Shown one piece after another: positions 20,710 to 33,040 of a stretch of DNA of 64,000 bases. The notes beneath the pieces are model-generated. The model did no database searches, was not told the DNA's origin, and saw only the letters and a list, made by a program, of their open reading frames with translations. The position numbers and the translations under genes are program-made. The DNA lies in the NCBI GenBank assembly GCA_012295275.1, contig CM022672.1:11171904-11235903 (forward strand), written 5' to 3'. Source of the stretch: Chrysomallon squamiferum (Eukaryota; Mollusca; Gastropoda; Neomphalida; Peltospiridae). How positions within the stretch are numbered: the first letter of the stretch is position 1; the number at the start of each line of letters is the position of its first letter.

Positions 20710-23700
20710 TAAAAAACCCAGAAATTTTAGTTCTAGTAGTAGTAATAATATAAACAAGATGACACAGTTAATACAATGCCATGTTTAAATATTGCATATA
20801 TTAATGAATAAACATTCATAAAACTACAGCTACTTGCATCCCAAAATCAGTGTTTATTTTATTTTATTTTATAAATTAGATTGTTTATTGTTTTCATAAA
20901 TAAATCCATTGCTTGATTTTTTAACCTGATTTTTCTGTATGATTTTCACTGGTTTTTATACAACACTTGAAATATCACCTACTATCTTTTCTTAACAAGG
21001 TAACTTGTAGCAACATATAGTAACTGTAGGCATGAAACATTTTTATTTTGTCTTTTTTCATATATATATATATATATTTGTTTGGCAGAGACCTAATTTT
21101 ACAATGGAGTTGACTCCAGTTACTCCTAGTCCTATAAGGAGAAAACGAAGGAGGCAGCATCTCTTAGTTGACAGAGAAACCCAGATTCCAAAGAAAAGAA
21201 TGAGAGAACTGCTGCTTTCTGGATCTGATACTTGTATTCCTTTAGTAAGTTAAAATGGAATCCGTTAAAGAGGACATTTAGTAGTACATACTAATAGCCT
21301 ATTCATTTTTGGATGAAGAACATTCACCAGTGATAATCTAAAGAATTTATTATTACTGAAAACAAGTTTTAATAATGATATTGCTCTTGGTATTATTTTG
21401 ATTTATATCTATTTCAGAGATTAATATGTTTTAAAAGACTTTCCTAAAAGACTAAAGAATATAAATTTTGGTATAAATTACCAATATATACATGTCACTG
21501 AATATTAAGATTTAAAATAAAAATATTTGCCATGATTTAATCTTTTGTTAGATTCGACCTGATCCACATCCATCCACTGTTGATGAACTCTTTAATTATC
21601 CTGGAAGAAAAAGTAATTAACTGTATATTCTAACTTTTTTGCTTTACCTGAAATTCTTTGAAACTACAGTAGTAGTAATTATACTTTAATTTTAAGTCTT
21701 TCTTTTTTATGTTTTCATATATTCAGTCCAGCAATCATGAAAAGACTGATCGTTAACAATGTTGTGTACTATATGCCTATCTGTGATGAGATAAGAGTTT
21801 ATTTTTGTTGGTTTGTCTCATATTAATTTATGTCGAAAGCTTAAAATTATAATGCTAGCTTTGAGTAGAGATATACACCTCCTTTGTAGATGAGATCAAG
21901 ATGAGCTTAACTAAACTTTATAGATTTGGTAATTACGTATTCTAGGTTTGTCTCCTAAAGTAACTATCAATCTTATTAAAAACTAATTTGTAAAATAAAT
22001 ATGTCGAAGGATTTTTTAAAGTTCTGTATTTGTTTTGTATTTTAGCATTAAGGCATCCAAAGTTGTTTCCACTATGGAGGCGGAATGCTGAAATTGGAGA
22101 TACTTCAGAAACCGAATCTGAGAAAAATACTCCAATATGGACAGTTCCAGAACTAGGTAATAATTTTATTTTAATCAGATATTGTTATCAGTTAATTGAT
22201 ATCATGGTAAATGTGATGTACTGAATTAAATGAAATAGTGCGTTAGATTCACTTAATTTTTCTGGTTTCTTTTAAATAAATCTTTAATTTTATATATATG
22301 TGTGTGTGTGTGTGTGCGTGCGATTTTTTGTTGCTAGTTTTTCTTTTTGTACGCATCTGAGTTTAATTTCAGGTACTCATAAATCTGTAAGAGACACTGA
22401 ATTACTGAGTTCACCAAGATCAGAGGAAGAGCTTCCTAAGCAGGCTTTGGAACGTCCTTTTGAAACAACTTGGGCTTCAGAGGTATTTAATCATCTATAT
22501 TTCACAAATCTCTGCAGGTAGACATATTGTATAGTCTATATTTAACAGGTTTTAGTAGAGAGAGGTATTTTATAGTCTACATTTCAAAGACCTAAGTAGA
22601 CAGTTTATATTGCATAAACCTAGATGGAGATTGTATTTCTAATAAAGAGATGTCAATACAGCAAATAATTATCAGTGGTTGTTTCAGACTTTTAATAATT
22701 ATAAAGATACAAAAAGTAATTTAATACAGTGTTTTGTGTTTGTTTACAAACATTAGCAAAGGTATATATGAATGTAATATATATATATATTTACATTTAT
22801 GTATATTTATTTTCAGATTTTTTTTGCTGCTTCTTTTTTCTTTTCAGTAACTAGGTTTCAAAAAAACAACACATTGGTTTGATTTGTTGAAGTCAGGATC
22901 AACAAACTGATGCTATGAGAGGAATATAGCTAATATTATATATTTTAGATTTCAGATATTGAAATAAAAACGGGCTTGCCATATACTTCTCTAGAAGAGA
23001 TGCGTCAAGGTGGAGAGACACCTATTTCCATGGAAAGGACCATCTCTATGAGTCATGAAAAAAGCTTGGGTGATCAAAGTCTTGACAAAATTGAAGAAAC
23101 TCTCCAAGCTCAACGTCTGTATGTTTCAAAATTTCTTTTGTCTAAAATTTAAATATTGTAAAAGATTGTGTTACGTTTCTTGTGAAGGATGATATATAAA
23201 AGGTAACAGTTATGGAATAACTGTGTGTGTGACTGTTTAATGATACTTCAATATGTTTTACTGTTAATACTTGTTATGTATTAGAAAGTCTTTTTTTGCT
23301 ACCATGGGTTATTTCTGTCAGATGGCAGCAAAAGATCTTTTATTTGCATTGTCACAAAAGCCATCAATAACATTTTAGTATTTGGTCCTATACTCTTTTT
23401 TTTTGCATAATGATAACTAAATAAAAAACTTTCTGTTATACTTCATGGATATAAAACACATATTATGACCTTTCAATAAACCAGTTATGGAGCATAAAAA
23501 GTTGGGTAAATTACATCTGTACCAGCAAATTAAAACCCACTAATAATGTTTATGGCAATACTAACAGCACCATAATTTTATATATGCAGCTTTAGTAGTT
23601 GTTAGCCTACAGTAAGTCTAGATTATTTGCAAAGAAATAAATCTGTCTGTACTTAAATAATTCCCACATCTGCTCTTCGCTTTTTACTGATTTTAAAAAT

Positions 23701-25313
23701 ATTATGTAATTATTTTCTTTCAAATAGAGGTAGGGAAATGTCTATTCCTGAAGATGAGATGTATGCAGAGGCTCAAACTAGAGAAAGTACATCTGTCAGA
23801 GATCTTGGCAGTCTTTTTGTTGTACCTGAGGAGAAAGAAGATGTTGTAAGTCCGTTAGTTTCACCTGCTCTTGAAATACCCCATCATGTTTCATCTATAG
23901 AGGTCCTAAGGTAACCCATATTTGTTATTTCTCACCTAGTAAATATAGCATTCTTTTATAAGTAAAAGTTGCAAAATAGTCTCTTTTTGACTAGTAAAGA
24001 GCTGATTAAAGCTAATTTGTATTGCATTAGTTTTCTACAAATTCTTTTTCTTTGTTCTTTTTTTGGTTATTAATAGTGAACCAAAGGACAGGTATATAGT
24101 AGTCTAGATTTATTTTGTTAGTTTTTACTGAAATTTATCCATAAATTTTATTATTAAAAATTTATAGAAAGATAAAATATATTTCTGGACTAATGCAGTA
24201 TTTTATCATTTGTATTTGAATTCATTTTTAAATATAGAATGTGTAAATCTTTTTATTTTGTTTTATTGTTTAGGAACTTCATATAGAGTTATTTAATAAT
24301 GAAAAATAAAGATTAAAATATATTTTAATAATTACATTTAAGAAACAAATAATAACAATTAAATGAGAATTATCTAATTTTAACAGCTGCATCAACTCTC
24401 AGTTGAAATCAAAAGAAGAGACAACTTTCAGAGATATCTGCCCAACAAGCAAAACAAGACCCTATGCAGCTCAGATGTTTTCTGAATTTCTTCGTATGTA
24501 TATAGAAGTGTCTTTTCTTTTCTTTTATAAAATCTTCTTCAAACTGGAAGTCTATAATATCCTGATTTTAAAACTGTAAAGTTAGTGCATTATATTTTAA
24601 TGGTTTTGTGTTTTAAAGATGTGACAGACAAAAATAAGAATCCACATCTAAGATTTCTAAATTACAGAATATGAAATGAAATCTGCAGATTTATATATAT
24701 TTAAAATGAAAGGAATTGTAATGAATGAATTAACAACAGGTATTCACAATATCTCAGCACATTTTATTATCTTCAAAATCTCAAGAATGTGCATACCACA
24801 AAACCTTTGTAAACAAGCCATGGGCCATTGTTGGAACAGGAAATGATAATGATACGCCCTATAATTGTTTAGGCCTGCAATATAACAAACTGAGCTAGAG
24901 CTATTCTGATTTGTATGAAATGTACAAAGCTTAAATGATGTATTTGAATGTAAGAAAATTTATTGTTATCAGTCAGCATCAGTATTTAACCGTAATAATC
25001 AAGGTGACATTTTAAAAAATAACTTAATATCAAATCGTCTGTAAATAATGAAAATAAATATCTGTATACTAATTATCCTAAAACCCATCCATAATAGAAA
25101 TATAAATTTAATTTTTTTATATTTTTAATTATATCAGTATGTGCATTAGGTAATTTAATTATCTCAACTTTTACACTGGTTAGGGCATATCAGTTTTGTG
25201 TCACTAGTTATTTTTATTTCTTTCATTCATTAGAATTATGTAAAACTGGTCAAGTATCTGCACGACAAGAAGAACCATATGGAGATATTTACATTACTCG
25301 TGGTGCAAACTGA
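15122..25313 (+). CDS. REC8: Meiotic cohesin kleisin REC8, copy A
   Basis: Seventeen exons: 15122-15177, 16345-16413, 16805-16941, 17294-17378, 18154-18271, 18672-18780, 19430-19509, 19953-20080, 20526-20637, 21089-21244, 21552-21612, 22046-22156, 22373-22482, 22949-23118, 23728-23910, 24387-24493 and 25234-25313. All phases agree, giving 623 residues. The N-terminus has the kleisin motif MFY, then IIWIAA and LTRRDYARVNV, the region that binds SMC3. The middle holds the basic REC8 block (RRKRRRQHLLVDRETQIP). The C-terminus has RPYAAQMFSEFL and QEEPYGDIYI, the winged-helix that binds SMC1. REC8 replaces RAD21 in meiotic cohesin, holding sister chromatids and organising chromosome axes. The middle is rich in Glu, Pro and Ser and should contain separase sites; none was assigned. 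An intronic transposon at 15479-16179 does not disturb the exons. Confidence 0.94.
15479..16179. mobile_element. Non-autonomous DNA transposon, 701 bp, in intron 1 of REC8 copy A
   Basis: Begins GGGTCATTCCGTGTC and ends with its reverse complement. It is flanked by TTTT on both sides, a probable 4 bp target duplication. Most of its length matches one inverted arm of the 2851 bp element at 36427-39277, followed by only about 80 bp of the opposite arm, so it looks like an internal-deletion derivative. The REC8 copy B intron lacks it. Superfamily not determined. Confidence 0.85.
19136..19186. repeat. (TTATCA)n/(TCATTG)n plus poly(T) in REC8 copy A intron 6
   Basis: Imperfect hexamer repeats followed by about 24 T. 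A shorter version sits at 40485-40550 in copy B, so the tract predates the duplication and has changed length since. Confidence 0.85.
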
Positions 25314-27000
25314 CAACAAGAATCAATTCGTAGAATTCCTCAACCATTCTCATAAATCCCTTATTGTTGTTATTGTTTTATAAAATTTATTTATATATTT
25401 TAAATTTTAGATGTTTTTGCATAACAGTATTTAAGATTTATAGTTTGTTCTGACAAGAGTATATGATTTTTGTTTAAGTAATCATGAATTGCATCGCCTA
25501 ATTATGCATGAAAATTAAAAATACATATGCATTCTGCTGATCATGGCATAAAATGAATAATTCATTATACATTTTTTCTGCATGACAACATGATGAAATT
25601 TTCACTAATAATGTTATTGTATTATTAAAATCTTTACTAATTGATCAATTTTAAATTGAGTGGATATATATAACATCTTAGACAAAAACGAATTATTTAT
25701 TAAAAAAAAAAAAAAAAACAAATGTTTCAGACAAAAGAGTTAATTCTCTTGTTAATTCATTATTTTAATTTTTGGGGGGAAATAAAGTTGATATTTTATT
25801 TTTGCTGAACAGATCTTAATTACAAAATATATTTGTACCAGAATAATTTTATTTTGAATGAAAGCATTACATTATAGCAAGAATTTTAGAATATCGTATG
25901 TCTAATTCTAATGATGTTATTAAGCATGTTTATTTTAATTATTTCAGTGATATTGGCCAGATAAAACCAATGTGAATAATTCATTGGCAATCAAGTAGTT
26001 TAAACATTTTGAAGCCAACTTAACACTGTATTAAATCATGTATTTGTTTTAAGGAAGGATGGATTAATTGTGACTTTTAACTTTGAATATTTAGACATGG
26101 TTTTCTTGTGTACACCAATGCATATTCATTATTAAATGATAAAATATTTTCTCTTTTGATGATTTGAAATGAAATTTGTATTTAATCATGTTGTTATTTA
26201 TTGTTGTTTGAAACATTGTTATTGTTTTAAATATTTGTTACATTGTTGAATTTTCAAGGTTTGTGAAACTGGAAAAACAAATGTTTAAAATATTTGTTAA
26301 AAATATCTGAATAGTTATGACTGATTTTTTCAAACATTATGTGGTTTCACACAAAAACTATTATATTGTTGTTATGCTTATTTATTAAAAATAATATAAC
26401 TTTACATAATGAAGAGGTATCCTAAATTTCAAGGCCTAGTTTATATGGAATAAATGTTTGTCCCATTTGTTCATGTGAACATGTATGTATATTACATTTA
26501 AGTATGTACATAAATACTGGTTGTAATTTAAATAATGAATCGCATTCCAAATTGAAGTTTATTTAGAATAAATGCATTTCTTCCATTCATTTATGTGAAA
26601 AAGGTAAAATGACATACATTATATCTAAGTATATGTGTGAATCCTGAGATTATTCATTTAATAATACATTGTTTCAAATTAAACAGTTGTGCCAAATTGT
26701 TTTATTTTGTTAGTATAAGAAATATATTCTACATTTTTCGTTATGGCAGTTTAGCCATTTAAACATATACACCTTGGTGCTTTCGTATCACTTCAAATAT
26801 TCAGATTTTTTAATCTGCACTGGTATTGCCCTCTCTTTCCAATGTGCAATATTGAGGTTTACTGAATTACTATCATACTTGTTTCAGTGATTTTTTTTGT
26901 TTTTGTTTAATGTTGTCTGGAAAAATATCTTGTTAATCATGTTACGATTTATTACCTTTGTTATTTGTAAGTTATTTGTTTTTTGAATGAATTGGTTTCA

Positions 27001-27006
27001 AATAAA
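27001..27006 (+). terminator. Probable poly(A) signal of REC8 copy A
   Basis: AATAAA about 1.7 kb after the stop codon, conserved at the same place in copy B (48573-48578). Homology between the copies stays high up to this point, consistent with a long shared 3' UTR (25314 to about 27025). Earlier AATAAA motifs could also be used. Confidence 0.5.
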
Positions 27007-27123
27007 ATATTTAAATTTTATTTTATTTACTTTTTATTTAATTATTTTCATTCATTCTTTCTTTGGTATTTCACTGCCTGGAATTACTGGATTTCATTGC
27101 GTGATTTTAGTTTTGTTCTATAT

Positions 27124-27508
27124 GATTGGTGAATAGTCCCCCAAAACTCAATTTTCAAGAATGAGTTCCAAAATATTCACACTTCAAGCGGGGGTATCAG
27201 TACGTCGCGATGGAGTAATGTTTTGTCATTGAAATATTTATCACCGTGACTATATTATATATCTGCATCTGCTTTTATGATACGGCCGTCTGCACAGACA
27301 CATACACACATTTATTTTATCGGTAAAATATTATATATATATATATATACTAGCTGCAGAATGACAATAAATCACGATCTAAAGTTGTTTGTGTTAAAAT
27401 ATAATTTAAAATCAATTATATTTTTATGGTTTATACATCACTAAACAACAGCGAATATATACCGTATGCAAACCAGCACAACCATTATATCCAGTTTATA
27501 TATAAACA

Positions 27509-27557
<49 letters not shown>

Positions 27558-28090
27558 TAATTATTTTAAAAAATAAATAATGTAAACGAGATTCTAAATA
27601 AATAAATTTATCACTTTTTCTTTATTGCTATCATTACTATTTTACAAAAATATTATCTTTATAAAAGCATGACATTATGCGAAAATAATTTACTTTATTA
27701 ACGTTTTATTTTGTTAATACAGGTAAAAAAAAAAAACACCAAAAAACAACCATATACACTTTTGAATCAAAACTGTAGAAAATATATTAAAATTTATTTC
27801 AGTACAGAATATATAAATATAATTATAAGATTGAGAATAATTGCAGTGACGAATATTCACGTTGTGCTTGCTGAGGGGAATTCAGCAACACAAGATATTG
27901 TATCACTTACTTTTTTTATTTAGTTTTAGATTCTTATTTATATTATTTGTAGCTTTTTGTCTTTTACTTTCCGGTATCTTAAATAACAAATACACCTTTC
28001 ATCTTTATCTCGGTCTCAAAGTAAGTTACGATAGCTTTAGATTTTTAAAAATTAATATAGTCTTGTCTATATATTTAAAATCGAACTGTT
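27124..28090. other. Spacer between the REC8 units
   Basis: AT-rich, no gene seen. Contains a short (TA)n at about 27332-27349 and an (AAT)n run at 27506-27554. The open frames at 27711-28107 are low-complexity and show no domain. Confidence 0.6.
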
Positions 28091-29560
28091 TTGTTTGTTT
28101 TTTTTAAAGGGGGAAAAAAACAATTACACTACAAACAACACCCAATGGCAACCAAACATACGAAAACATAGGGAACCGTCACTGATGACTCGGATATGGA
28201 AACTATAGTTCCCAGACGACCGAGTGACAGGAGCCCTAACTCAGAAGAAAAAAACAAATGTAACAGGAGACAAAAAAAAAAAAAAGAAAAAAAAGAAACG
28301 AACAACACATCCACACACACCCATACATTCTGACTCGGAGGAAACAGCGGAACAAAAAATCATAAATCGAAACCTACACATATTAGCAAGCCTTAGCGAC
28401 ACCGAAAACGAAAGCGATGCAAACATTTGGGAAACAACGAAAAAAAACAACACATAAAAATAACATATTGAACGCCGAGATACCATCGCGATACAAAAAA
28501 AAAAAAAAAAAAAAAAAAAAAAACAGGCAGATATCGAAAAAAGTTGCGATATTTGTTAGAAGCGCAAATACATATCATCGATAAAACAACTGAAGTAAAC
28601 AAAATCATTAAAAGCTATAGGTCCCAGCATAACTATCTGGGAAGGAGTATTTATTACCAAAAATAATCCCTGACAGCAGACAAACAAAGAAAATACCCAT
28701 ACCACAACCCAGAAAAACACTACTCACGCAACAGCAGCCAAAGCAAACATTAATTACACAGCAACAAAACAACCCAAACAAACAACAAAGAAACAACAAA
28801 TTCACAAAAACATCTCCAAAGATTTGGGTTTTTACTACCCGTACGCGGACAAGCATGATTTCTTTGAGATGTTTAACAAAGAAATAATACAACAAACAAT
28901 CAACTAAACAGCGACCATCACCCAATACTCACCAACTACAACAGCAAGAACACTTTCTCGGATAGATCCATTTCCACACCCAAATGGAACTTCAACAAAG
29001 CGGACTGGGAAGGCTTCTACAAAGCATGCAGAAATATCACCACATAAAACCCAACGACATCGACACCTTCTGCGCATCGCTCACCAACACGATACACTCC
29101 ATTGCTAACAAATTCATACCCAAAACCAGACAATGCACCGGCAAAATATCCACTCCCTGGTGAACGGAACGCATAGAAAAGAAATGCAAAAAAAGAAACA
29201 TCTTCAAAAGACAATACAAAAAAGACCGAAATCATTCCACACACGAAAAATACAAAATACCAAAAAAAAAAAAAGAAGTTTCCAACCTAATTCTCATCGC
29301 AAAACAAGAACACTGGGAACTCTTTTGCAACAACATCGACCACAAAACATCAGTCAAAGACATATGGGCCAAAGTGAAAAACATCCAAGGCAAAAAACCC
29401 CACAGAATCAACACTCTCGGCAAAAACAACATCGCATTCACAGACCTACTCAGCGTAACTTTCGCCAAGTCCAGCAGCAGTTTCGAACTTCCCACTGAAA
29501 TTCACAAAGAAACTACTGGACAACCCAACAAATGACGAACATTCCGCAGACACAGAACAC

Positions 29561-30300
29561 ATGAAATACAATCAACTCTTCAACATCAGCGAATTAAAAC
29601 ATGCCCTCAAAAACAAGAAAAGTACAGCCACGGGGCCAGACAAAATAAGCTACACAATACTACAACACCTTCCAGATGAAACACTACTAATCTTATTTGA
29701 TCTCTACAACACAATATGGACCATAGGCAAGATTCCAACAAACTGGAAACACGCCGAATGTTTCAGCTTGCCCAAACCACACAAAGATCACTTACTACCC
29801 AACAGCTGCAGACCGATCACGCTGACGTCACACATGTGCAAAACACTGGAAACGATGATCAACACACGCCTGAACCAGCATCTAAACGACAACAATTTAA
29901 TTAGCAAATATCAAAGCGGCTTCAAGAAGAAACACAGCACAAACGACCAGATCACCCGTCTGCAAACATCAATCAACCAATCTTTTAGGAAATCGAAAAA
30001 AAGTCATCGCAATATTCATAGACATTGAAAAAGCCTTCGACATGGTTTGGAGGGAAGGACTGCTCGTCAAATTAATCAACAACAACATCAAAGGCAACAT
30101 GTTCAACTTCATTAAAGACTTCATCAACAACAGATCCACAGCCGTCAATGTGAACGGTCACACCTCCGAAAAAAAAAAACGACAATCGACAACGGCATCC
30201 CACAAGGATCCGTGATCTCGCCTACACTCTTCAACGTTTACATCAACGACATCGTCACAGCACTCGACAAACAAGATAACGTCAAAAATCCACCAACCGA
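29561..30300 (+). pseudogene. LINE reverse transcriptase, first part (frameshifted)
   Basis: The frame starting at 29561 has the RT entry region (ATGPDKISY, WKHAECFSLPKPHKD, NSCRPITLTSHMCKTLE, YQSGFKKKHSTNDQ). The frame breaks near 30000. RT continues in another frame with motif A (IDIEKAFDMVW, about 30015-30050) and, after a further shift, motif B (NGIPQGSVISP, about 30190-30225). The ORF then runs into the inserted sequence beyond about 30315. Multiple frameshifts show it cannot make a working enzyme. Confidence 0.88.
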
Positions 30301-30317
30301 ACCAATAAACACAGCGC

Positions 30318-32128
30318 CTTACTCCCATCTGGTAGAATTCCCATTTCGTCGAAATGCTAAATGTGGTTCAGTGGTCTTAATGACATGTATGTCTTTACCT
30401 CAGTCATTATAATGAACTGTTCCATATTATTTGGAAAGCGATTATTATTGTATAAATACAGTAATATTTCGCTTAACGATATCCTGCTTTAATGATCTTT
30501 TTTCTTTACAAATTATATAAACAGAAATTTAATAGTTAATTGCTCGAAATAAATGATACAAATGCATACAATGCATGTTTTTAAGTCCATATCGTTCGGT
30601 TTTCGTTCATTCACGAGCTTCTCTCAGCTGTGTTGATCAGTTGACACGTCATACGTGCATCTAATATTCTGATTCTCTTTTGTCTTCTGCTTCGATTTAG
30701 ACTTAAACTCGTTTGTAATTTACCCTTCCAATATCTCAAAACGGATAACTGTATACTGGCAAATGCTGATGATAAAAAGAAACAGAAGACAATAACTTTA
30801 GAAACAAAATACATTATCTTAAATGAAACCAAAACCCACAAAAACGAACCCACAATGAGCGGCATATAATTATTTCTTAATGTATTTGTATAAATTGATT
30901 TGTAATGATTTACTGTTTACTTAATATCTATAATCTATTAAATCATTTACGTCTAAACTGCTGTTTTATTTCTCCTTATTTCACCTTTTTTTTTTTTTGG
31001 TCAGATTTCATCAGGGAGAAAGTAACCACTGCCTTTAATCTCAATTCTATGTAAATTAGTCTCCCGCTTACCTCACTTAACCTTCGGAAATTTGGAACCA
31101 GTTACATCTTTAACCTGAGGTATTACTGTAGTATGGATATCGCTTATCGCATAAAGTATGCAAATATGACAAATATCGAAATAATCTATGTATCGAATGT
31201 AGTGAATGTAAATAATTAAAAAAGAAGGTATTCATCTAAAAGTATTCCCAATGATTTGGTCTAGAATAAACTTTTTCAGTCATAGCCAAAGTATTTGCAG
31301 GTCATAATATCTTTAGTGTACATATTATTAATATACTATATCACATATATTGTATAATAATATGTGCACAATGTGAATATGTATGTGTGCATAACGTAAA
31401 TATGCTCGAAACATATATCTTGAACATGTTTGAGCTTAATATGGTTTAATTCGAACAGTTAATGATAAATGTAACGTTCACATATTCTATTTACTGAATA
31501 TAAGTGAATTACTCGTATGTAAAATATGTTTTTTTTTTTAATTATATTGCTGAATAAAATTAGTTATTTATAATATTTTTGTTGTTTTCTTTTATAGAAG
31601 CAAACCATGAGAATTAACAAAAAACACATCGTGCCGCTTTTTTCTTTTATTCTTTTTTTTTTTTTTTTTTAATAAATAGATGAAATTGATGTAAAATTGT
31701 TTATTATTGCTTGTTTTGTAACGGAAAGGAAATGTTTATGAATTAGAAATTTAAATAATAATAATAATACGAATAAAAATAAGAAGAATACGAATAATAA
31801 AAATAATAACAACAACAACAACAATAATATTAATAATAGTATAATAATAATAATGTTGATGATGATGATGATAATGAGAAGGTAGAAGAAGATGATGATA
31901 ATAATGAAAAAGTAAAAAATCTACAACAAATGAATAGTGAACGCTTATTCTGCTTTCGGTTGATGTTACGTAATCGATTTAGGAACAATGCGCTCCGCCT
32001 CTGAATGTTAGAAAGAAACAAGATGTATGTACAGGCCAAGTTCATTATATACAGAGGTAATCAGGTATTGCGGTAGACGAGTTTTTTTCTACGAAATGGG
32101 AATTATACGACCTGGGAATTCTACCAGA
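30318..32128. mobile_element. Insertion (about 1.8 kb) that splits the LINE reverse transcriptase, with short inverted ends
   Basis: The LINE is interrupted between RT motif B (left) and the motif C Asp-Asp (right, DDCSFW near 32135). The left edge contains 'ctggtagaattccc' and 'atttcgtcg' (30329-30351). The reverse complement of that stretch, with a 16 bp gap, recurs at the right edge (about 32089-32130). The interior holds a Tigger-like MITE and AAT/GAT-rich sequence (31750-31915). No transposase was recognised. Exact ends and target duplication are uncertain. Confidence 0.6.
30460..31128. mobile_element. Tigger/pogo-like MITE, about 669 bp
   Basis: The left end reads CAGTAATATTTCGCTTAACG, preceded by TA. 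The right end, reverse-complemented, reads CAGTAATACCTCAGGTTAAA and is followed by TA. The CAGT-A-CTC-rich inverted ends, TA target duplication and the subterminal 'ctggttccaaat' stretch are typical of Tigger-type Tc1/mariner elements. No transposase is visible. Confidence 0.65.
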
Positions 32129-32129
32129 C

Positions 32130-33040
32130 GGGAAGACTCCAACAGACGACTGCTCCTTTTGGCGTGCAGGCAGATCGACCGCAGCAATACAGAAACAAAT
32201 ACAAAAAGACCTAAACAACGTAAACGACTGGGCGTTGAAATGGGGCATAAAGATTTCTCTTTCCAAAACGACATGCCTCCTTTTCAACAAAAAAACCCAG
32301 ACAACAACAAAATCGCACTAAACATCGACAACAACGTCATAACACAAACCAAAACATTCAAATTTCTACGTGTGACATTCAACAGTCAACTCAACTTCGG
32401 ATGCCATATACGCAACATAATTGCATCCTGCAAAAAAACACCCAATCTTTCAAAACTAATTTCCGGCACCAGTTGGAGAGCAAACGAGTCAACGCTAATT
32501 TTGATACACAAAGCATGTATTCTCTCCAGGCTCGACTACGGAGCCACGGCTTACTCGAATGCTCCCGAATACTCTTTACAAAAACTAGACGTAATACAAT
32601 CCAGCGCCCTCAGAGTGATCCAAACACAACACCATCCGACAGCCTCCTGTCGGAATACAGCATCCAACCACTAAAATACAGAAGAAAGCTGCAGCTACTG
32701 AAATACCACCGAAAAATACACGCCCTCAGCACAGACCACCCCGTCAAGGATCTGGTCCCCGACCAACAAAGAATAGGACAACTCTTTAAATCGCATAGTC
32801 TACTACTATCGAATTTCCCGACAAAAGTAAGCGAAATCGAAAGGGAAATAGGAATAGGGAAAATGTCACTGCCGGAATACAACAAAGAAACAAAACCAGC
32901 AATAAACACACCTTTACTGATAAAAACAGAAACAGACGAAAGAGAGTTCCCACCCTTCAAAAAAGCTATATTTCTAGCAGCAGCAAACAACCACTACAAA
33001 CAACACTCGCACATCTACACCGACGGATCCAAAAACCTAG
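32130..33040 (+). pseudogene. LINE reverse transcriptase end and RNase H start (frameshifted)
   Basis: After the insertion the RT resumes with the Asp-Asp of motif C (TDDCSFWRAG). It continues with WALKWGIKISLSKT, then the thumb/connection (LDYGATAYSNAPEY, KLDVIQSSALRVI). Another frame carries the linker and HIYTDGSK, the first catalytic block of RNase H. Downstream of about 33040 the similarity is lost. Confidence 0.8.

Larger units (their letters stand above)
14199..27123 (+). repeat. REC8 duplication unit, copy A (about 12.9 kb)
   Basis: Sequence from 'caatcgtaacacttcg' (14199) to 'gttttgttctatat' (27123) recurs in the same order and orientation at 33332-49207. Both copies contain the E2F-like site, the 5' UTR exon, all 17 coding exons with their introns, and the 3' UTR. 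Left of 14199 and right of 27123 the resemblance stops. Main length differences are the transposon in copy B's intron 4, the transposon in copy A's intron 1, and an extra segment of about 0.5 kb at the 3' end of copy B. Confidence 0.93.

Noticed and set aside
28129-29498. Phe/Cys-rich minus-strand ORFs opposite the LINE
   Set aside because: They result from the A/C-biased LINE strand read backwards; LINE motifs are on the plus strand.
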